A stretch of 64,000 nucleotides of DNA from Candidatus Epulonipiscium viviparus (GCF_030708075.1 NZ_CP117982.1:62001-126000), one strand, 5' to 3'; shown: positions 29,601 to 36,246, counted from the stretch's first letter. Numbers and translations: made by a program. Notes: generated from the letters alone by a model not told the origin.

Positions 29601-31850
29601 ACGGATATCATTACACCAAACGATGTAATATTTAAGCCAACGCCAACGATTCAAATAGAAGGAAATACTGTTTCAATTAAGGAGTATAATCAATACGCAT
29701 CAGACGGAACAGAAGTATATATTGCAATTCGTGAAGATAAGTTAGAGGTTGATGATATAGAAGATGCGGTAGAGGCAAGTGGAGCGAACATCAATGACGG
29801 TGTTGGCGGCACGACACTCGAAGGTTCTCTCAAACGCGACATAGTGTATAAATACACATCTGCAGCAGGATATCCATTAGATACTAAAAATGAAAACCCT
29901 GGACAAATCCAAATTTTGGTTAAAAATGAGAACTACAAAGATGGTCACGAGCTAACTGCGACTCATGCGTATACACAATCGGATATTGGGCAATTAAAAG
30001 CTCCGAGATTTGTTGGAGTGGAGGGCGATAACTTAATTATTTTGTATCCAGATGATAGAGCCGAGTTCCACTATTACGCATTTGCTAAGGCTGGCGCACA
30101 AGACGCTGCCGTGGCAGTGAGAGACGATCGCAAAATTGATCCTAAAAACGATGAGGATTTTGATCCAGCTAAAGGAAGCATTTCTATAGCGACCTTGCAG
30201 AAAGCATATACAGAGCAATTTGGCTCAACTAACGAGTTATCAGCAGGAGACAGAATTCTTGTTGCCTCTGTTGCAGAGGGCTCTGTAGAACTTGGGAAAA
30301 CAATGGAATACACAATGGAAGAATCCGATTTCCCAATGCCAGCCGAAATTGAAAGCTTTGGATTTTCAGATGGAACGAATCATTGGGTAGATGTAACATT
30401 AAATAAAGTACCGATTGATCATAAGATATTAGTTTCTAAGAATGCATTTACCGTAGGTAGTACAGTAACTGCCGACGGCAAGGATGTTTTTGAGATCATT
30501 GACACAGTAGATGAAAAACTCGTAAGCTTTACAACATTTGATGTAATGAGAAAATTTAGCGTCGCTAATACCGATGAAGCGCGCAAAGCATTAGCCGAAG
30601 TTGAGGATGGGTTAAAATTTGCTCTCGTAGATGCAGACAATAAAGTAATCGACACTAATGCTATTGCGTTTACTCTCAATAATATGGAGCTTGCACCATT
30701 GGAGACGAAAAAATCAGGTAGTATGGTACACTTCTTGAGTACGTCTTTGGATGAATATCTTGAAGACGAGTATGAAATCCAAGTCGAATACAGTAATAAA
30801 GAAGAGATTGAGTGGGAAAAAATGCCAGACAAAAGGGGCACATATCAGGTTTCGGAGTCAATTATATTCAATCCATATTTTGAGGCACGTATAGCTCTAT
30901 ATAATATAGATGTAATTCCAGATCCAAATGCTACAACGGGTGACGATGCACCACTATATACATCAGCGAGCTATAGAAATCCGGCTACGTATGGCACAAT
31001 AAATGTCGATGGAAAAGTGATCTATATTAACGAGTTGGTACAAGACAAATTTGATGAACCATTGTATGAAGAAATTCCGCTATTTGAATCTGAATTTGAG
31101 AACGACGACGCATTTGAGGCGCCAGAAATCGAAATTCCAGAAGTGATGTTACCATCATTAGAAATTCCGGAGATGACAACTCCAGAGATGCCAGAGATTA
31201 ATGAATTTGAGGAAAATTTTGCCGAGGAGTTAGAACTAGAAGAGGCACTATTCGAGGAAGAAGTATTATTCGAAGAAGAAATGTTATTCGAGGAAGAGGC
31301 ATTATTTGAACCACATTTAGGAGAAGAGAGCCTAGAAAATCCGGCGATGTCATTGGAAGTGGTAGAAGAGACGACTTATGGATTTGTGCTAGAATCAGCA
31401 CCGATCGAGGAATATGCAGCTGAGGAGGCTGTACTAGAATCAGCACCGATCGAGGAGTATGCAGCTGAGGAGGCTGTACTGGAATCAGCACCGATCGAGG
31501 AGTATGCAGCTGAGGAGGCTGTACTGGAATCAGCACCGATCGAGGAGTATGCAGTTGAGGAGGCTGTACTAGAATCGGTAGCGATCGAGGAATATGCAGT
31601 TGAGGAATTTGTGGCAGAGGAATTTTTTGAAGAGCCGGTAGCTGAAGAAATCTTTGAAGAGCCGGTAGCAGAAGAAGTCTTTGAAGAGCCGGTAGCAGAA
31701 GAAGTCTTTGAAGAACCGGTAGTTGAAGAAGTCTTTGAAGAGCCGGTAGCAGAAGAAGTCTTTGAAGAGCCGGTAGCTGAAGAAGTCTTTGAAGAGCCGG
31801 TAGCAGAAGAAATCTTTGAAGAACCGGTGGCTGAAGAAGTCTTTGAATGA
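20619..31850 (+). CDS. Giant repetitive surface protein, main part (3,743 residues)
   Basis: The protein is built of many beta-sandwich-like repeats. A recurring W-[NYR]-x-[LVI]-[PDN]-[NSA] signature (IWNVLPNS, EWNVVPSA, TWNTIPSG, KWYIIDNE, DWRKLPAK, QWYNIDSE, KWYVINNE) alternates with a D/N-W-[LVF]-x-K type (NWLEK, SWVEK, DWFMK). A module with WPFRNAG (near residue 895) is shared with the 6,869-residue giant. The end, from about residue 3480, is acidic: EIEIPE-type stretches, five 15-residue and eight 9-residue repeats. There is one cysteine. The first ATG is internal to the true gene: the open frame extends upstream to about 20559 and joins the signal-peptide frame by a -1 shift. The stop at 31848-31850 also looks like a shift, because a second frame there encodes the basic tail found on the other giants. 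Confidence 0.85.
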   Translation: MELSGVSATDGQELKIDVDFSAIKTEFETSNPDVLLVTKDTIEVTKNFITAPEPILTDNSDGTATLTLKNITKDEWKTHKKFLKVELRATYDATAVRASRSSFVPVLNLNSKFDNATEVDGDGGAKDLQVTISQDEIASLVYGNYDNAIEVSVSEASYFVLENSGKDKVTIKTPQAAANYTIDINGTKTSAVNIEVGNIVEDNEYKINVTHKAGGAIKNTAEYIKIAEGNLLTQIADLSEWDFAVGDTVEVTVIDMYDPTIPEKTSNPITMIKAPAISSSAVKYDKQPKTLSLSLAKSVGDTPVNVTYSVDYLGSDDNIDNIQLAVVASGTLIQSNYQDALRPLAKGDVMTITTSQNIWNVLPNSDKIVEPTAALSVKHTKTTNNSVEFFIEKNGGTNITQYDAYAYILRKDGTKDYVESPVQIADEDPYDSWDRFDSDGTVTVDLTKTFAKLNPLANGDKIGLEIRHKTDGLIHNTYAVYEAAVEETKNEITWDNTSPAATKIKFTVEEADKVTGYYNGNLNSQLQLGFAIHTMKDEAIANTQYIPLNHKAGGVKVTADKATPTTAVVEIDLTNTANPAIVELKKFLNTTHLGKVVAAYVDNVSSLQTPKLTADAKEIQQVVTPTIKITEGEKATAPAKGEIEVALGDGTSIEHLNATVKLLNPAEQAAAMFKLEDADGDKITDSYRLANDSIKWEQAIVGEIVATVSSNEWNVVPSAESNTLEITHIAPLTAESNVSNTAITVTLTEDADEYIDPSTGKLLDGYEFSIAAINEPIKAAFISAEDAKFREVPDTNANAIDARWTMGANNTATITILSSDLQKIEEHITNPLNFDYPAITSVKSDEQSYHVMQINYNRAIDMKEAILTIVDKETPATVYVKETLADAKSSTESFFQWPFRNAGEKAMTGAVESKNDQLLEAGTEVTIKITATDTNDVDHEITQDYIVTEEDVAAATYKGVSRWTDSMLDKEIAQDVNDFIEREAYNNKIEFTLGNYKNWLEKASKTTAKLEELTAYVPIPKLITDFTDLPTISWTDPVEETVFADYVFVEIPSFYMADNTENENLSLTLYKTKNGAPVDTADDAKKINSAEGLVVIANGAVDPAVINLEVKQKVGTTTAIVKIPIATLEMVNGEEGADVTFSVSHSNPNFKAQKCSQKLTSAKTVTITEDKVDREYEDDSTGETKVAPHIEVTLNGGWDDTVRKVAYTINNVGATEFAIDPNTNIGYINTATLGDTLNPGDTLHIAVYGNTWNTIPSGVSKAVVAAPAFKMDDLSADLPALGDHVEGNLNIADDGTLKVTFTPDDTNPTADYSSITTTIAIANAKDSDDADLITETITMNGFVANADQVYHTKADLIENWSATKSGDVVVTTSSTKWYIIDNESTFTDAIKETSLENVGAKADATGIEVTVNNADDQYVASGKDELNKQYELHFSSANSETVSSKTQIAKGDWDIITTPGTATTTITNEELRELGIVMGHYKVAVTLRNTDSWVEKDKSIQIALEDLEEFVPKATFAKADTEADADFVVIDFEGAWKGDAFDNDFQIDLFVETAEDAIKTAAARVAHADLAAYLKQDAAAGGATDAEIAKAKRTAKLELPVGILNLTDADLNKKVIARVTHIPSIYIPDGQSSATSLISVVADDTALTKMTVPEIKDEVTGYNFDTNVADVTKKNAIEVTLAAPDATAEVIAYVNGVEKTAAKLDPATAATATYIEIAKLGLKVGDILTVEAKAADWRKLPAKSVESEKVTQIEKPVLAIAPDPADPANGTVTLTKADTDLAEYEIADLTATLTLKDDKGVVIETQEITSTATGFSATFDTFTNKDAWKGATTGSVEAIISNSKQWYNIDSESISRTIKDVATIEFPPTWEAAGLRVNLETSPEEYLNDQSKLGHGYKLSVTKADGAALDVPADLTNLYWRQDEDHITAIIPNSILLAALDDAIAFKLKLENTKDWFMKEKITKEISLDGEAKLVPQPKFVTNYTDSNIPPDLQPTTSITADHMLIEIPGSYDAANAKMNENLTVRLYKIADGASVNADGTPVDDINQWIAGQYIELVTDGTKTATIIPNLKLANGVSDKTVAYLQIPVDDLKFDVQDYLNEVVVTVSHTNTQLTPTEVRQKLQLAPAPKIVGTKEQNLAEAETAPLMYNSKMKVTLNDIDGEFKLDDNTDWASENLTVKYSAETPVVDPATPAVDVDIEFDQVIDVVAAADGATESGGFANGEKVYVEVASTDKWYVINNEVDSLATIQTIGLDLAQTTDGKGIVVTIENSGATAADEYVGVYTAFTPAKSTGTIPDSDGLVEFGTLKFEQGVDRKIKATITENDLKKLKILPNDTKIQVTVSHAEDWLLLNSADSQIDIPSITMAKPIVGESEKGEDFVRIEVPGAVVNEHDDIINLDVTFEDATDTNLKGDANTILDWTQEGESAVANVPRENFVKAFENNGGTVTLKVVHQTLTDKTAQTSFAIPPTPLNLLFTGDNFIASVNETADAKVKWQAEVGITADDGTFTAYGDAIESAEFSETTGSDPDPKYKTLDGTHKAPEVMTGDKVTIRLVGTENASVSYTVPVTLSSPTAVEAPTLDVTFSASTMTVKIPSEELGSSPESPIAEVQYIDNPNVEAPAWKFIGDSQSAVMDLDMVTTYTKAIATIPDISTAALRVAPKNSATPFIQPNDDLINDDTITIDAIEFEPTSSAARAVFRGHTLSVMLRDFVNPNEITMTYLVDGAKPDPYTPLEPIMNNKGLTYNYTADIPSVDIPAGESIRVDVATAEGSSTYYKTVYGYSDKVEEFPTPSVTFTYVSSVSKDHFMMNIDSYAIKDFIDNLGEDPDDVLELTYKTTDANGNVIKAGDIAELKDKPTSYFYLTPNNDILPAGGKLHIIATAVIGDVTHESVLVYERLQAPTMRREKGTIVIDKNNKNANVKYTIYDEDASKKNLLGTAHHPVTIDNNELIIRGSERIYNTPIAFKRLPDFNTNKNLEVFISASQDGFMPIIVTDIITPNDVIFKPTPTIQIEGNTVSIKEYNQYASDGTEVYIAIREDKLEVDDIEDAVEASGANINDGVGGTTLEGSLKRDIVYKYTSAAGYPLDTKNENPGQIQILVKNENYKDGHELTATHAYTQSDIGQLKAPRFVGVEGDNLIILYPDDRAEFHYYAFAKAGAQDAAVAVRDDRKIDPKNDEDFDPAKGSISIATLQKAYTEQFGSTNELSAGDRILVASVAEGSVELGKTMEYTMEESDFPMPAEIESFGFSDGTNHWVDVTLNKVPIDHKILVSKNAFTVGSTVTADGKDVFEIIDTVDEKLVSFTTFDVMRKFSVANTDEARKALAEVEDGLKFALVDADNKVIDTNAIAFTLNNMELAPLETKKSGSMVHFLSTSLDEYLEDEYEIQVEYSNKEEIEWEKMPDKRGTYQVSESIIFNPYFEARIALYNIDVIPDPNATTGDDAPLYTSASYRNPATYGTINVDGKVIYINELVQDKFDEPLYEEIPLFESEFENDDAFEAPEIEIPEVMLPSLEIPEMTTPEMPEINEFEENFAEELELEEALFEEEVLFEEEMLFEEEALFEPHLGEESLENPAMSLEVVEETTYGFVLESAPIEEYAAEEAVLESAPIEEYAAEEAVLESAPIEEYAAEEAVLESAPIEEYAVEEAVLESVAIEEYAVEEFVAEEFFEEPVAEEIFEEPVAEEVFEEPVAEEVFEEPVVEEVFEEPVAEEVFEEPVAEEVFEEPVAEEIFEEPVAEEVFE
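31386..31610 (+). repeat. Five tandem 45-bp repeats (VLESAPIEEYAAEEA)
   Basis: Five in-frame 15-residue units, the first three nearly identical in DNA and the last two diverged (SVAIEEYAVEEF). They lie in the acidic C-terminal region of the second giant. Confidence 0.95.
31626..31847 (+). repeat. Eight tandem 27-bp repeats (FEEPVAEEV)
   Basis: Eight in-frame 9-residue units with I/V and A/V variants run up to the apparent stop at 31848. Diverged copies of the same unit recur in both downstream gene remnants. Confidence 0.95.
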
Positions 31851-31921
31851 ACACGAAGACAAATGTTTTTGCTAAGATGTTCAAAAAGATATTTAGAATT
31901 TAATTAATACAAATAAATCAG

Positions 31922-31957
31922 AGCAGACTAATTCGCATAGAGTTGGTCTGCTTTTTA
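31922..31957 (+). terminator. Terminator of the second giant gene
   Basis: AGCAGAC and GTCTGCT form a 7-bp stem with an inner AA/TT pair and a T-run. Its position after the alternative-frame stop at about 31901 fits a gene that originally ran past 31850. A similar element recurs at 35860 and 36300. Confidence 0.8.
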
Positions 31958-31985
31958 TATATGGCATTTATTTCCTATATTGTCA

Positions 31986-32152
31986 GAATCAAGAGTAGTA
32001 GAATTTGCTGTAGCAGAAGAAGTTTTGGAGGAGTCGGTAGCCGAAGAAGTCTTAGAGGAGTCGGTAGCAGAAGAAGTTTTAGAGGAGTCAGTATGAAGAG
32101 ATTTGAACCAATGATAAGACAAATGTGATTGAGATAAGATGATATTTGAATT
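31986..32152 (+). pseudogene. Decayed 3' end of a giant surface gene (copy 1)
   Basis: In frame from 31986 the DNA reads VEFAVAEEVLEESVAEEV and on, ending at TGA 32094-32096: diverged units of the 9-residue repeat found at the end of the second giant, with Pro changed to Ser. The following bases up to about 32152 align with the DNA of that gene's basic tail (shared AAGACAAATG...) but contain stops. There is no start, so this is a remnant of a paralogous or duplicated giant gene. Confidence 0.75.
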
Positions 32153-32169
32153 TCGGGTTTTTATATTTT

Positions 32170-32203
32170 GCCGAGTATCGATAATTCAATCGTGATACTC
32201 AGC
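32170..32203 (-). terminator. Hairpin after the ABC permease gene (copy 1)
   Basis: GCCGAGTATC and GATACTCAGC pair over ten positions with one mismatch, just beyond the permease stop. On the minus strand the following bases are AT-rich but without a solid T-run, so termination strength is uncertain. The identical element in copy 2 lies at 34062-34095. Confidence 0.5.
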
Positions 32204-32218
32204 ATTTAGGGTTGTTTT

Positions 32219-32836
32219 TTAATGATATCTAATCATTTTTTTTCGTCTAAAATTGACAGTAACTGTTATAGAAATGACGTTTAGTATAACAGCTCCAATA
32301 AACATTAAACCTAAAAATGTTCCTGAAGTTTTAGCTTCGTTCAAAGTTGCCATGTATGAATTAATATTAGGTATAAAAGGCATAAGTCCTACAAATCCTG
32401 CAAACATTAGCAATATAATTGCTTTAGCTTTTTCAGTGCCGAAAATTATTAAAGGAGCATTGGTAACAGCGACATATATAAGGCATAAAATACTCATAAA
32501 CATAAGAGATGTCATAAGATCATCTATAGTATTTGCACCCAAATATTTCAGTATCATTAAGCTAATAGCAGTAAAAAATATAGAAAAACCTAAAGAGAGA
32601 TAACTAAATAAATATTTACTGAAAACATGATCAAAATCTGTCAGCGGCAACATGGCAGAAAATTTATCCCAATGACTTTTTTCATCTGCTGCTATAATAT
32701 TGCTACACATATACACTGCTTGAAAAAGTGCAAAAAATATATAAGGCGAAACTACTGCCATAAGAATGATTATTCCTATAGCAAGTTTATATTTTTTCCA
32801 ACTAAACCAAACATCTTTGACTAATAACCCTAGCAT
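32219..32836 (-). CDS. ABC-2-type permease, copy 1
   Basis: A 205-residue integral membrane protein with about six hydrophobic segments, resembling the small ABC-2 permeases (BcrB-like) that pair with a soluble ATPase. The next gene upstream encodes that ATPase and overlaps this one by 35 bp. A GAGGAGAGGA site within the overlap precedes the ATG at 32836. Such pairs give resistance to, or sense, cell-wall-active peptides, or export small molecules. The role here is inferred. The second copy (34111-34728) differs at 11 of 205 residues, all in or near the membrane part. Confidence 0.85.
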   Translation of the reverse strand: MLGLLVKDVWFSWKKYKLAIGIIILMAVVSPYIFFALFQAVYMCSNIIAADEKSHWDKFSAMLPLTDFDHVFSKYLFSYLSLGFSIFFTAISLMILKYLGANTIDDLMTSLMFMSILCLIYVAVTNAPLIIFGTEKAKAIILLMFAGFVGLMPFIPNINSYMATLNEAKTSGTFLGLMFIGAVILNVISITVTVNFRRKKMIRYH

Positions 32837-33701
32837 TTTTCCTCTCCTCCTCTAAACCTCTAATCATTAGTAATATAATATTTTCTAAAACATAATTTTG
32901 TTCTGGATAATTAATAGAACTAACTTTGTCTTTTTCAATTAATACATCATAGATACCTTTATGATTCTTTTTACCAAGTATAATATCTTTGGGTAATAAT
33001 TCTAATTCTTGTTCATCTACATTAATAATAGAATAATTCTCTAATATTTGTTTCTTATCTTGACTTAAAACTTGACGACCTTGATGAATCAAAGTAATAC
33101 TATCACAAATTTTTTCTAAATCACTTATTATGTGAGAAGAAATCAAAACAGAATGATTATCACTTTGTTGAACAAATTTTGTTAATATCTCTAATACTTC
33201 TTCTCTGGCAATAGGGTCAAGTCCGCTAGTAGCTTCATCTAAAATTAATACTTTACTACCGTGAGACAATGCTATAGCGATGCCTAGTTTCATTTTCATT
33301 CCTTTGGAGTAGTCTTGAAATTTTTTTTGGGGATCTAATGAAAAATAATTGATATACTTGTGATATATCTGCTTGTCCCACTGCTTATAACATAAGTTCA
33401 TAATTTTATTAATGTCATTTACATTAAAAATATCAGGTATATAGCTCTCATCGAGAACTAGTCCAATATTTTCTTTCACGTTCTTAAAATCATGTGATGT
33501 GTTTTTAACACCCAATACTGAAATTTCTCCACTATCAGGTTTTATCGAGTTCATTATAAGATTGATTGTGGTGCTCTTTCCAGCACCGTTTTTACCAATT
33601 AATCCCATAATTTTTCCGCTAGGTAAACTAAAATTAATGTCTTTTAATGTAAAATCACCTTGTTGTTTTGATATATGATTCACTACAATGGTACTCATCA
33701 T
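32802..33701 (-). CDS. ABC transporter ATP-binding protein, copy 1
   Basis: A 299-residue soluble ATPase with Walker A GKNGAGKSTT (36-45), signature YSKGMKMKL (131-139), Walker B VLILDEATSGLDP (151-163) and switch His190, all intact. The class is that of BcrA/YtrB-like ATPases working with ABC-2 permeases, and the permease gene follows with a 35-bp overlap. GAGGAAA precedes two adjacent ATG codons; either could be used. A 19-bp perfect inverted repeat lies just upstream of the ribosome site. The duplicate at 34694-35593 differs at three residues only. Confidence 0.9.
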   Translation of the reverse strand: MMSTIVVNHISKQQGDFTLKDINFSLPSGKIMGLIGKNGAGKSTTINLIMNSIKPDSGEISVLGVKNTSHDFKNVKENIGLVLDESYIPDIFNVNDINKIMNLCYKQWDKQIYHKYINYFSLDPQKKFQDYSKGMKMKLGIAIALSHGSKVLILDEATSGLDPIAREEVLEILTKFVQQSDNHSVLISSHIISDLEKICDSITLIHQGRQVLSQDKKQILENYSIINVDEQELELLPKDIILGKKNHKGIYDVLIEKDKVSSINYPEQNYVLENIILLMIRGLEEERKNARVISQRCLV

Positions 33702-33714
33702 TTTCCTCTACCCA

Positions 33715-33733
33715 ATACCTAAAATGTAGGTAT
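33715..33733 (-). promoter_or_regulatory. Operator-like inverted repeat before the ABC pair (copy 1)
   Basis: ATACCTA-AAATG-TAGGTAT is a perfect 7-bp inverted repeat with a 5-bp centre, overlapping AGGTATACCT (33728-33737). It lies 13 bp upstream of the ATPase start, where a repressor would block transcription or loading. A TATAAT at 33792-33787 (minus) may be the -10. Similar ABC operons use GntR-type YtrA repressors, but none is encoded here. Confidence 0.55.
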
Positions 33734-33922
33734 ACCTTTCTTTTCTGTTGTAAATGATCTATAGAAATGATTTTTTATAGACTCATATTATATATCGTAA
33801 TAATGTAGTTTTTATAAATAGTGTTTGTCGTTTTTTTTATATTGTTAAACTTGTGTAATGTGTTTTTAACACTTAAGTGAACGTGCCAATTTTATATATG
33901 GCATTTATTTCCTATACTGTTA

Positions 33923-34055
33923 GAATCAAAAGTAGTAGAATTTGCTGTAGCCGAAGAAGTCTTTGAAGAGTCAGTATGAAGAGATTTGAACCAATGATAA
34001 GACAAATGTGATTGAGATAAGATTTTTAATAAGATATTTGAATTTCAGATTTTTA
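33923..34055 (+). pseudogene. Decayed 3' end of a giant surface gene (copy 2)
   Basis: The same remnant as in copy 1 but with fewer 9-residue units: it reads VEFAVAEEVFEESV to TGA at 33977-33979, then degenerate tail DNA ending near a KTNV-coding stretch in another frame. It probably lost units by repeat contraction after the duplication. Confidence 0.7.
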
Positions 34056-34110
34056 TATTTGGCCGAGTATCGATAATTCAATCGTGATACTCAGCATTTA
34101 GGGTTGTTTT

Positions 34111-34728
34111 TTAATGATATCTAATCATTTTTTTTCGTCTAAAATTGACAGTAACTGTTATAGAAATGACGTTTAGTATAACAGCTCCAATAAACATTAA
34201 ACCTAAAAATGTTCCTGAAGTTTTAGTTTCGTTCAAAGTTGCCATGTATGAATTAATATTAGGTATAAGAGGCATAAGTCCTAAAAATCCTGCAAACATT
34301 AGCAATATAATTGCTTTAGCTTTTTCAGTGCCGAAAATTATTAAAGGAGCATTGGTAACAGCGACATATATAAGGCATAAAATACTCATAAACATAAGAG
34401 ATGTCATAAGATCATCTATAGTATTCAAACCCAAATATTTCAGTATCATTAAGCTAATAGCAGTAAAAAATATAGAAAAACCTAAAGAGAGATAACCAAA
34501 TAAATATTTACTGAAAACATGATCAAAATCTGTCAGCGGCAACATGACAGAAAATTTATCCCAATGATTTTTTTCATCTGCTGCTATAATATTGCTACAC
34601 ATATACACTGCTTGAAAAAGTGCTAAAAACATATAAGGCGAAACTACTGCCATAAGAATGATTATTCCTATAGCAAGTTTACATTTTTTCCAACTATACC
34701 AAACATCTTTGACTAATAACCCTAGCAT
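34111..34728 (-). CDS. ABC-2-type permease, copy 2
   Basis: A 205-residue membrane protein, paralogue of 32219-32836. It overlaps its ATPase gene by 35 bp and has the same ribosome site. Differences from copy 1 include F11Y, Y16C, S/N and A/V in the first loop, A to L in the motif YLG[AL]NTI (a three-base codon change, GCA to TTG), and V/L and F/L in a later helix. The reading frame is intact, so both copies may be functional. Confidence 0.85.
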   Translation of the reverse strand: MLGLLVKDVWYSWKKCKLAIGIIILMAVVSPYMFLALFQAVYMCSNIIAADEKNHWDKFSVMLPLTDFDHVFSKYLFGYLSLGFSIFFTAISLMILKYLGLNTIDDLMTSLMFMSILCLIYVAVTNAPLIIFGTEKAKAIILLMFAGFLGLMPLIPNINSYMATLNETKTSGTFLGLMFIGAVILNVISITVTVNFRRKKMIRYH

Positions 34729-35593
34729 TTTTCCTCTCCTCCTCTAAACCTCTAATCATTAGTAATATAATATCTTCTAAAACATAATTTTGTTCTGGAT
34801 AATTAATAGAACTAACTTTGTTTTTTTCAATTAATACATCATAGATACCTTTATGATTCTTTTTACCAAGTATAATATCTTTGGGTAATAATTCTAATTC
34901 TTGTTCATCTACATTAATAATAGAATAATTCTCTAATATTTGTTTCTTATCTTGACTTAAAACTTGACGACCTTGATGAATCAAAGTAATACTATCACAA
35001 ATTTTTTCTAAATCACTTATTATGTGAGAAGAAATCAAAACAGAATGATTATCACTTTGTTGAACAAATTTTGTTAATATCTCTAATACTTCTTCTCTGG
35101 CAATAGGGTCAAGTCCGCTAGTAGCTTCATCTAAAATTAATACTTTACTACCGTGAGACAATGCTATAGCGATGCCTAGTTTCATTTTCATTCCTTTAGA
35201 GTAGTCTTGAAATTTTTTTTGGGGATCTAATGAAAAATAATTGATATACTTGTGATATATCTGCTTGTCCCACTGCTTATAACATAAGTTCATAATTTTA
35301 TTAATGTCATTTACATTAAAAATATCAGGTATATAGCTCTCATCGAGAACTAGTCCAATATTTTCTTTCACGTTCTTAAAATCACGTGATGTGTTTTTAA
35401 CACCCAATACTGAAATTTCTCCACTATCAGGTTTTATCGAGTTCATTATAAGATTGATTGTGGTGCTCTTTCCAGCACCGTTTTTACCAATTAACCCCAT
35501 AATTTTTCCGCTAGGTAAACTAAAATTAATGTCTTTTAATGTAAAATCACCTTGTTGTTTTGATATATGATTCACTACAATGGTACTCATCAT
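34694..35593 (-). CDS. ABC transporter ATP-binding protein, copy 2
   Basis: A 299-residue ATPase, identical to copy 1 except for H to R in NTS[HR]DFKN, D to N in IEK[DN]KVSS and N to D in VLE[ND]IILL. All catalytic motifs are intact. Its upstream operator and ribosome site are preserved. It is co-transcribed with the permease at 34111-34728. Confidence 0.9.
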   Translation of the reverse strand: MMSTIVVNHISKQQGDFTLKDINFSLPSGKIMGLIGKNGAGKSTTINLIMNSIKPDSGEISVLGVKNTSRDFKNVKENIGLVLDESYIPDIFNVNDINKIMNLCYKQWDKQIYHKYINYFSLDPQKKFQDYSKGMKMKLGIAIALSHGSKVLILDEATSGLDPIAREEVLEILTKFVQQSDNHSVLISSHIISDLEKICDSITLIHQGRQVLSQDKKQILENYSIINVDEQELELLPKDIILGKKNHKGIYDVLIEKNKVSSINYPEQNYVLEDIILLMIRGLEEERKNARVISQRCLV

Positions 35594-35606
35594 TTTCCTC
35601 TACCCA

Positions 35607-35625
35607 ATACCTAAAATGTAGGTAT
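35607..35625 (-). promoter_or_regulatory. Operator-like inverted repeat before the ABC pair (copy 2)
   Basis: Identical to 33715-33733: ATACCTA-AAATG-TAGGTAT followed by the AGGTATACCT extension. Both ABC copies would therefore respond to the same regulator. Confidence 0.55.
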
Positions 35626-35806
35626 ACCTTTCTTTTCTGTTGTAAATGATATATAGAAATGATTTTTTAATAGATTCATATTATATATTGTAATAATGTA
35701 GTTTTTATAAATAGTGTTTGTCGTTTTTTTTATATTGTTAAACTTGTGTAATGTGTTTTTAACTATATTTCTTGCGTTGTAATAAAAAATTATAAAATCA
35801 TATATT

Positions 35807-36246
35807 AGCTTAACCAATTTTAAAAATTTGATTCATATCATATAAAAATAATTCAAAGCAGACTAATTCTCTCATTATATAGAGTTGGTCTATTTTTTAT
35901 TTTTTCTATATAGTTCTATGCAACTAGCGTAATGGACAAATTAAAATTTGAAATTCTATAGTAAAGTTGTAATAAGATAACCTGTTGCAATCATATGTGT
36001 GTAGTGTCAAAGTTTTTTAATAAGAAGTCATTTTTTTAATAAACCGTAATACACTGGTAGAAACATTTATTTTCCATATTTCATTAGACATAATGTCGAG
36101 GTACTTAAATTAATTTATTTTTTATGTTAAAAAGCAACAACATTATTATTACAATTTTTCGAATTTTTTAAGCAAAATACAAATATTACCGATATATATT
36201 TCAGAAAGCAATATTGACTAGGTAAGGGGGGTATAGTATAATTGAC
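35807..36246. repeat. Perfect 440-bp tandem repeat, copy 1
   Basis: I compared it with 36247-36686 base by base and saw no difference. It contains a terminator-like hairpin (35860-35910) and a complete promoter (TTGACT 36214-36219, TATAAT 36237-36242). It encodes no plausible protein. Confidence 0.95.
35860..35910 (+). terminator. Orphan terminator inside the 440-bp repeat (also at 36300-36350)
   Basis: AGAC/GTCT, AA/TT and CTCT/AGAG pair in register, followed by T-rich sequence. It resembles the terminator of the second giant gene (shared AGCAGACTAATTC and AGAGTTGGTCT), yet no plus-strand gene precedes it. It is probably the leftover end of a lost giant gene. The second copy is 440 bp downstream. 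Confidence 0.6.

Larger units (their letters stand above)
31952..33870. repeat. 1.9-kb tandem duplication, copy 1
   Basis: It holds a decayed giant-gene 3' fragment, an ABC permease and an ABC ATPase with upstream operator. It matches 33889-35763 closely; the main length difference is about 45 bp of extra repeat units in the gene remnant. The copies diverge at 33871 versus 35764. No transposase or terminal inverted repeats are seen. Confidence 0.9.
33889..35763. repeat. 1.9-kb tandem duplication, copy 2
   Basis: Second copy of 31952-33870: gene remnant, hairpin, permease, ATPase, operator and AT-rich promoter region. Offsets are constant at 1892 bp across the ABC genes, with one added A near 35670. 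The 18 bp between the copies are unique. Confidence 0.9.

Noticed and set aside
31198-31884. Minus-strand Leu/Pro/Gln-rich frame
   Set aside because: It is the mirror of the acidic repeats of the second giant; composition and repeats follow from the plus-strand coding sequence.
31943-32128. Small plus-strand Arg/Ser-rich frame
   Set aside because: It reads the decayed EESVAEEV repeats in the wrong frame and has no independent support.
35611-35817. 68-residue minus-strand frame rich in Asn, Ile and Tyr
   Set aside because: It lies in the AT-rich promoter region of the ABC pair, with no ribosome site and no family features.
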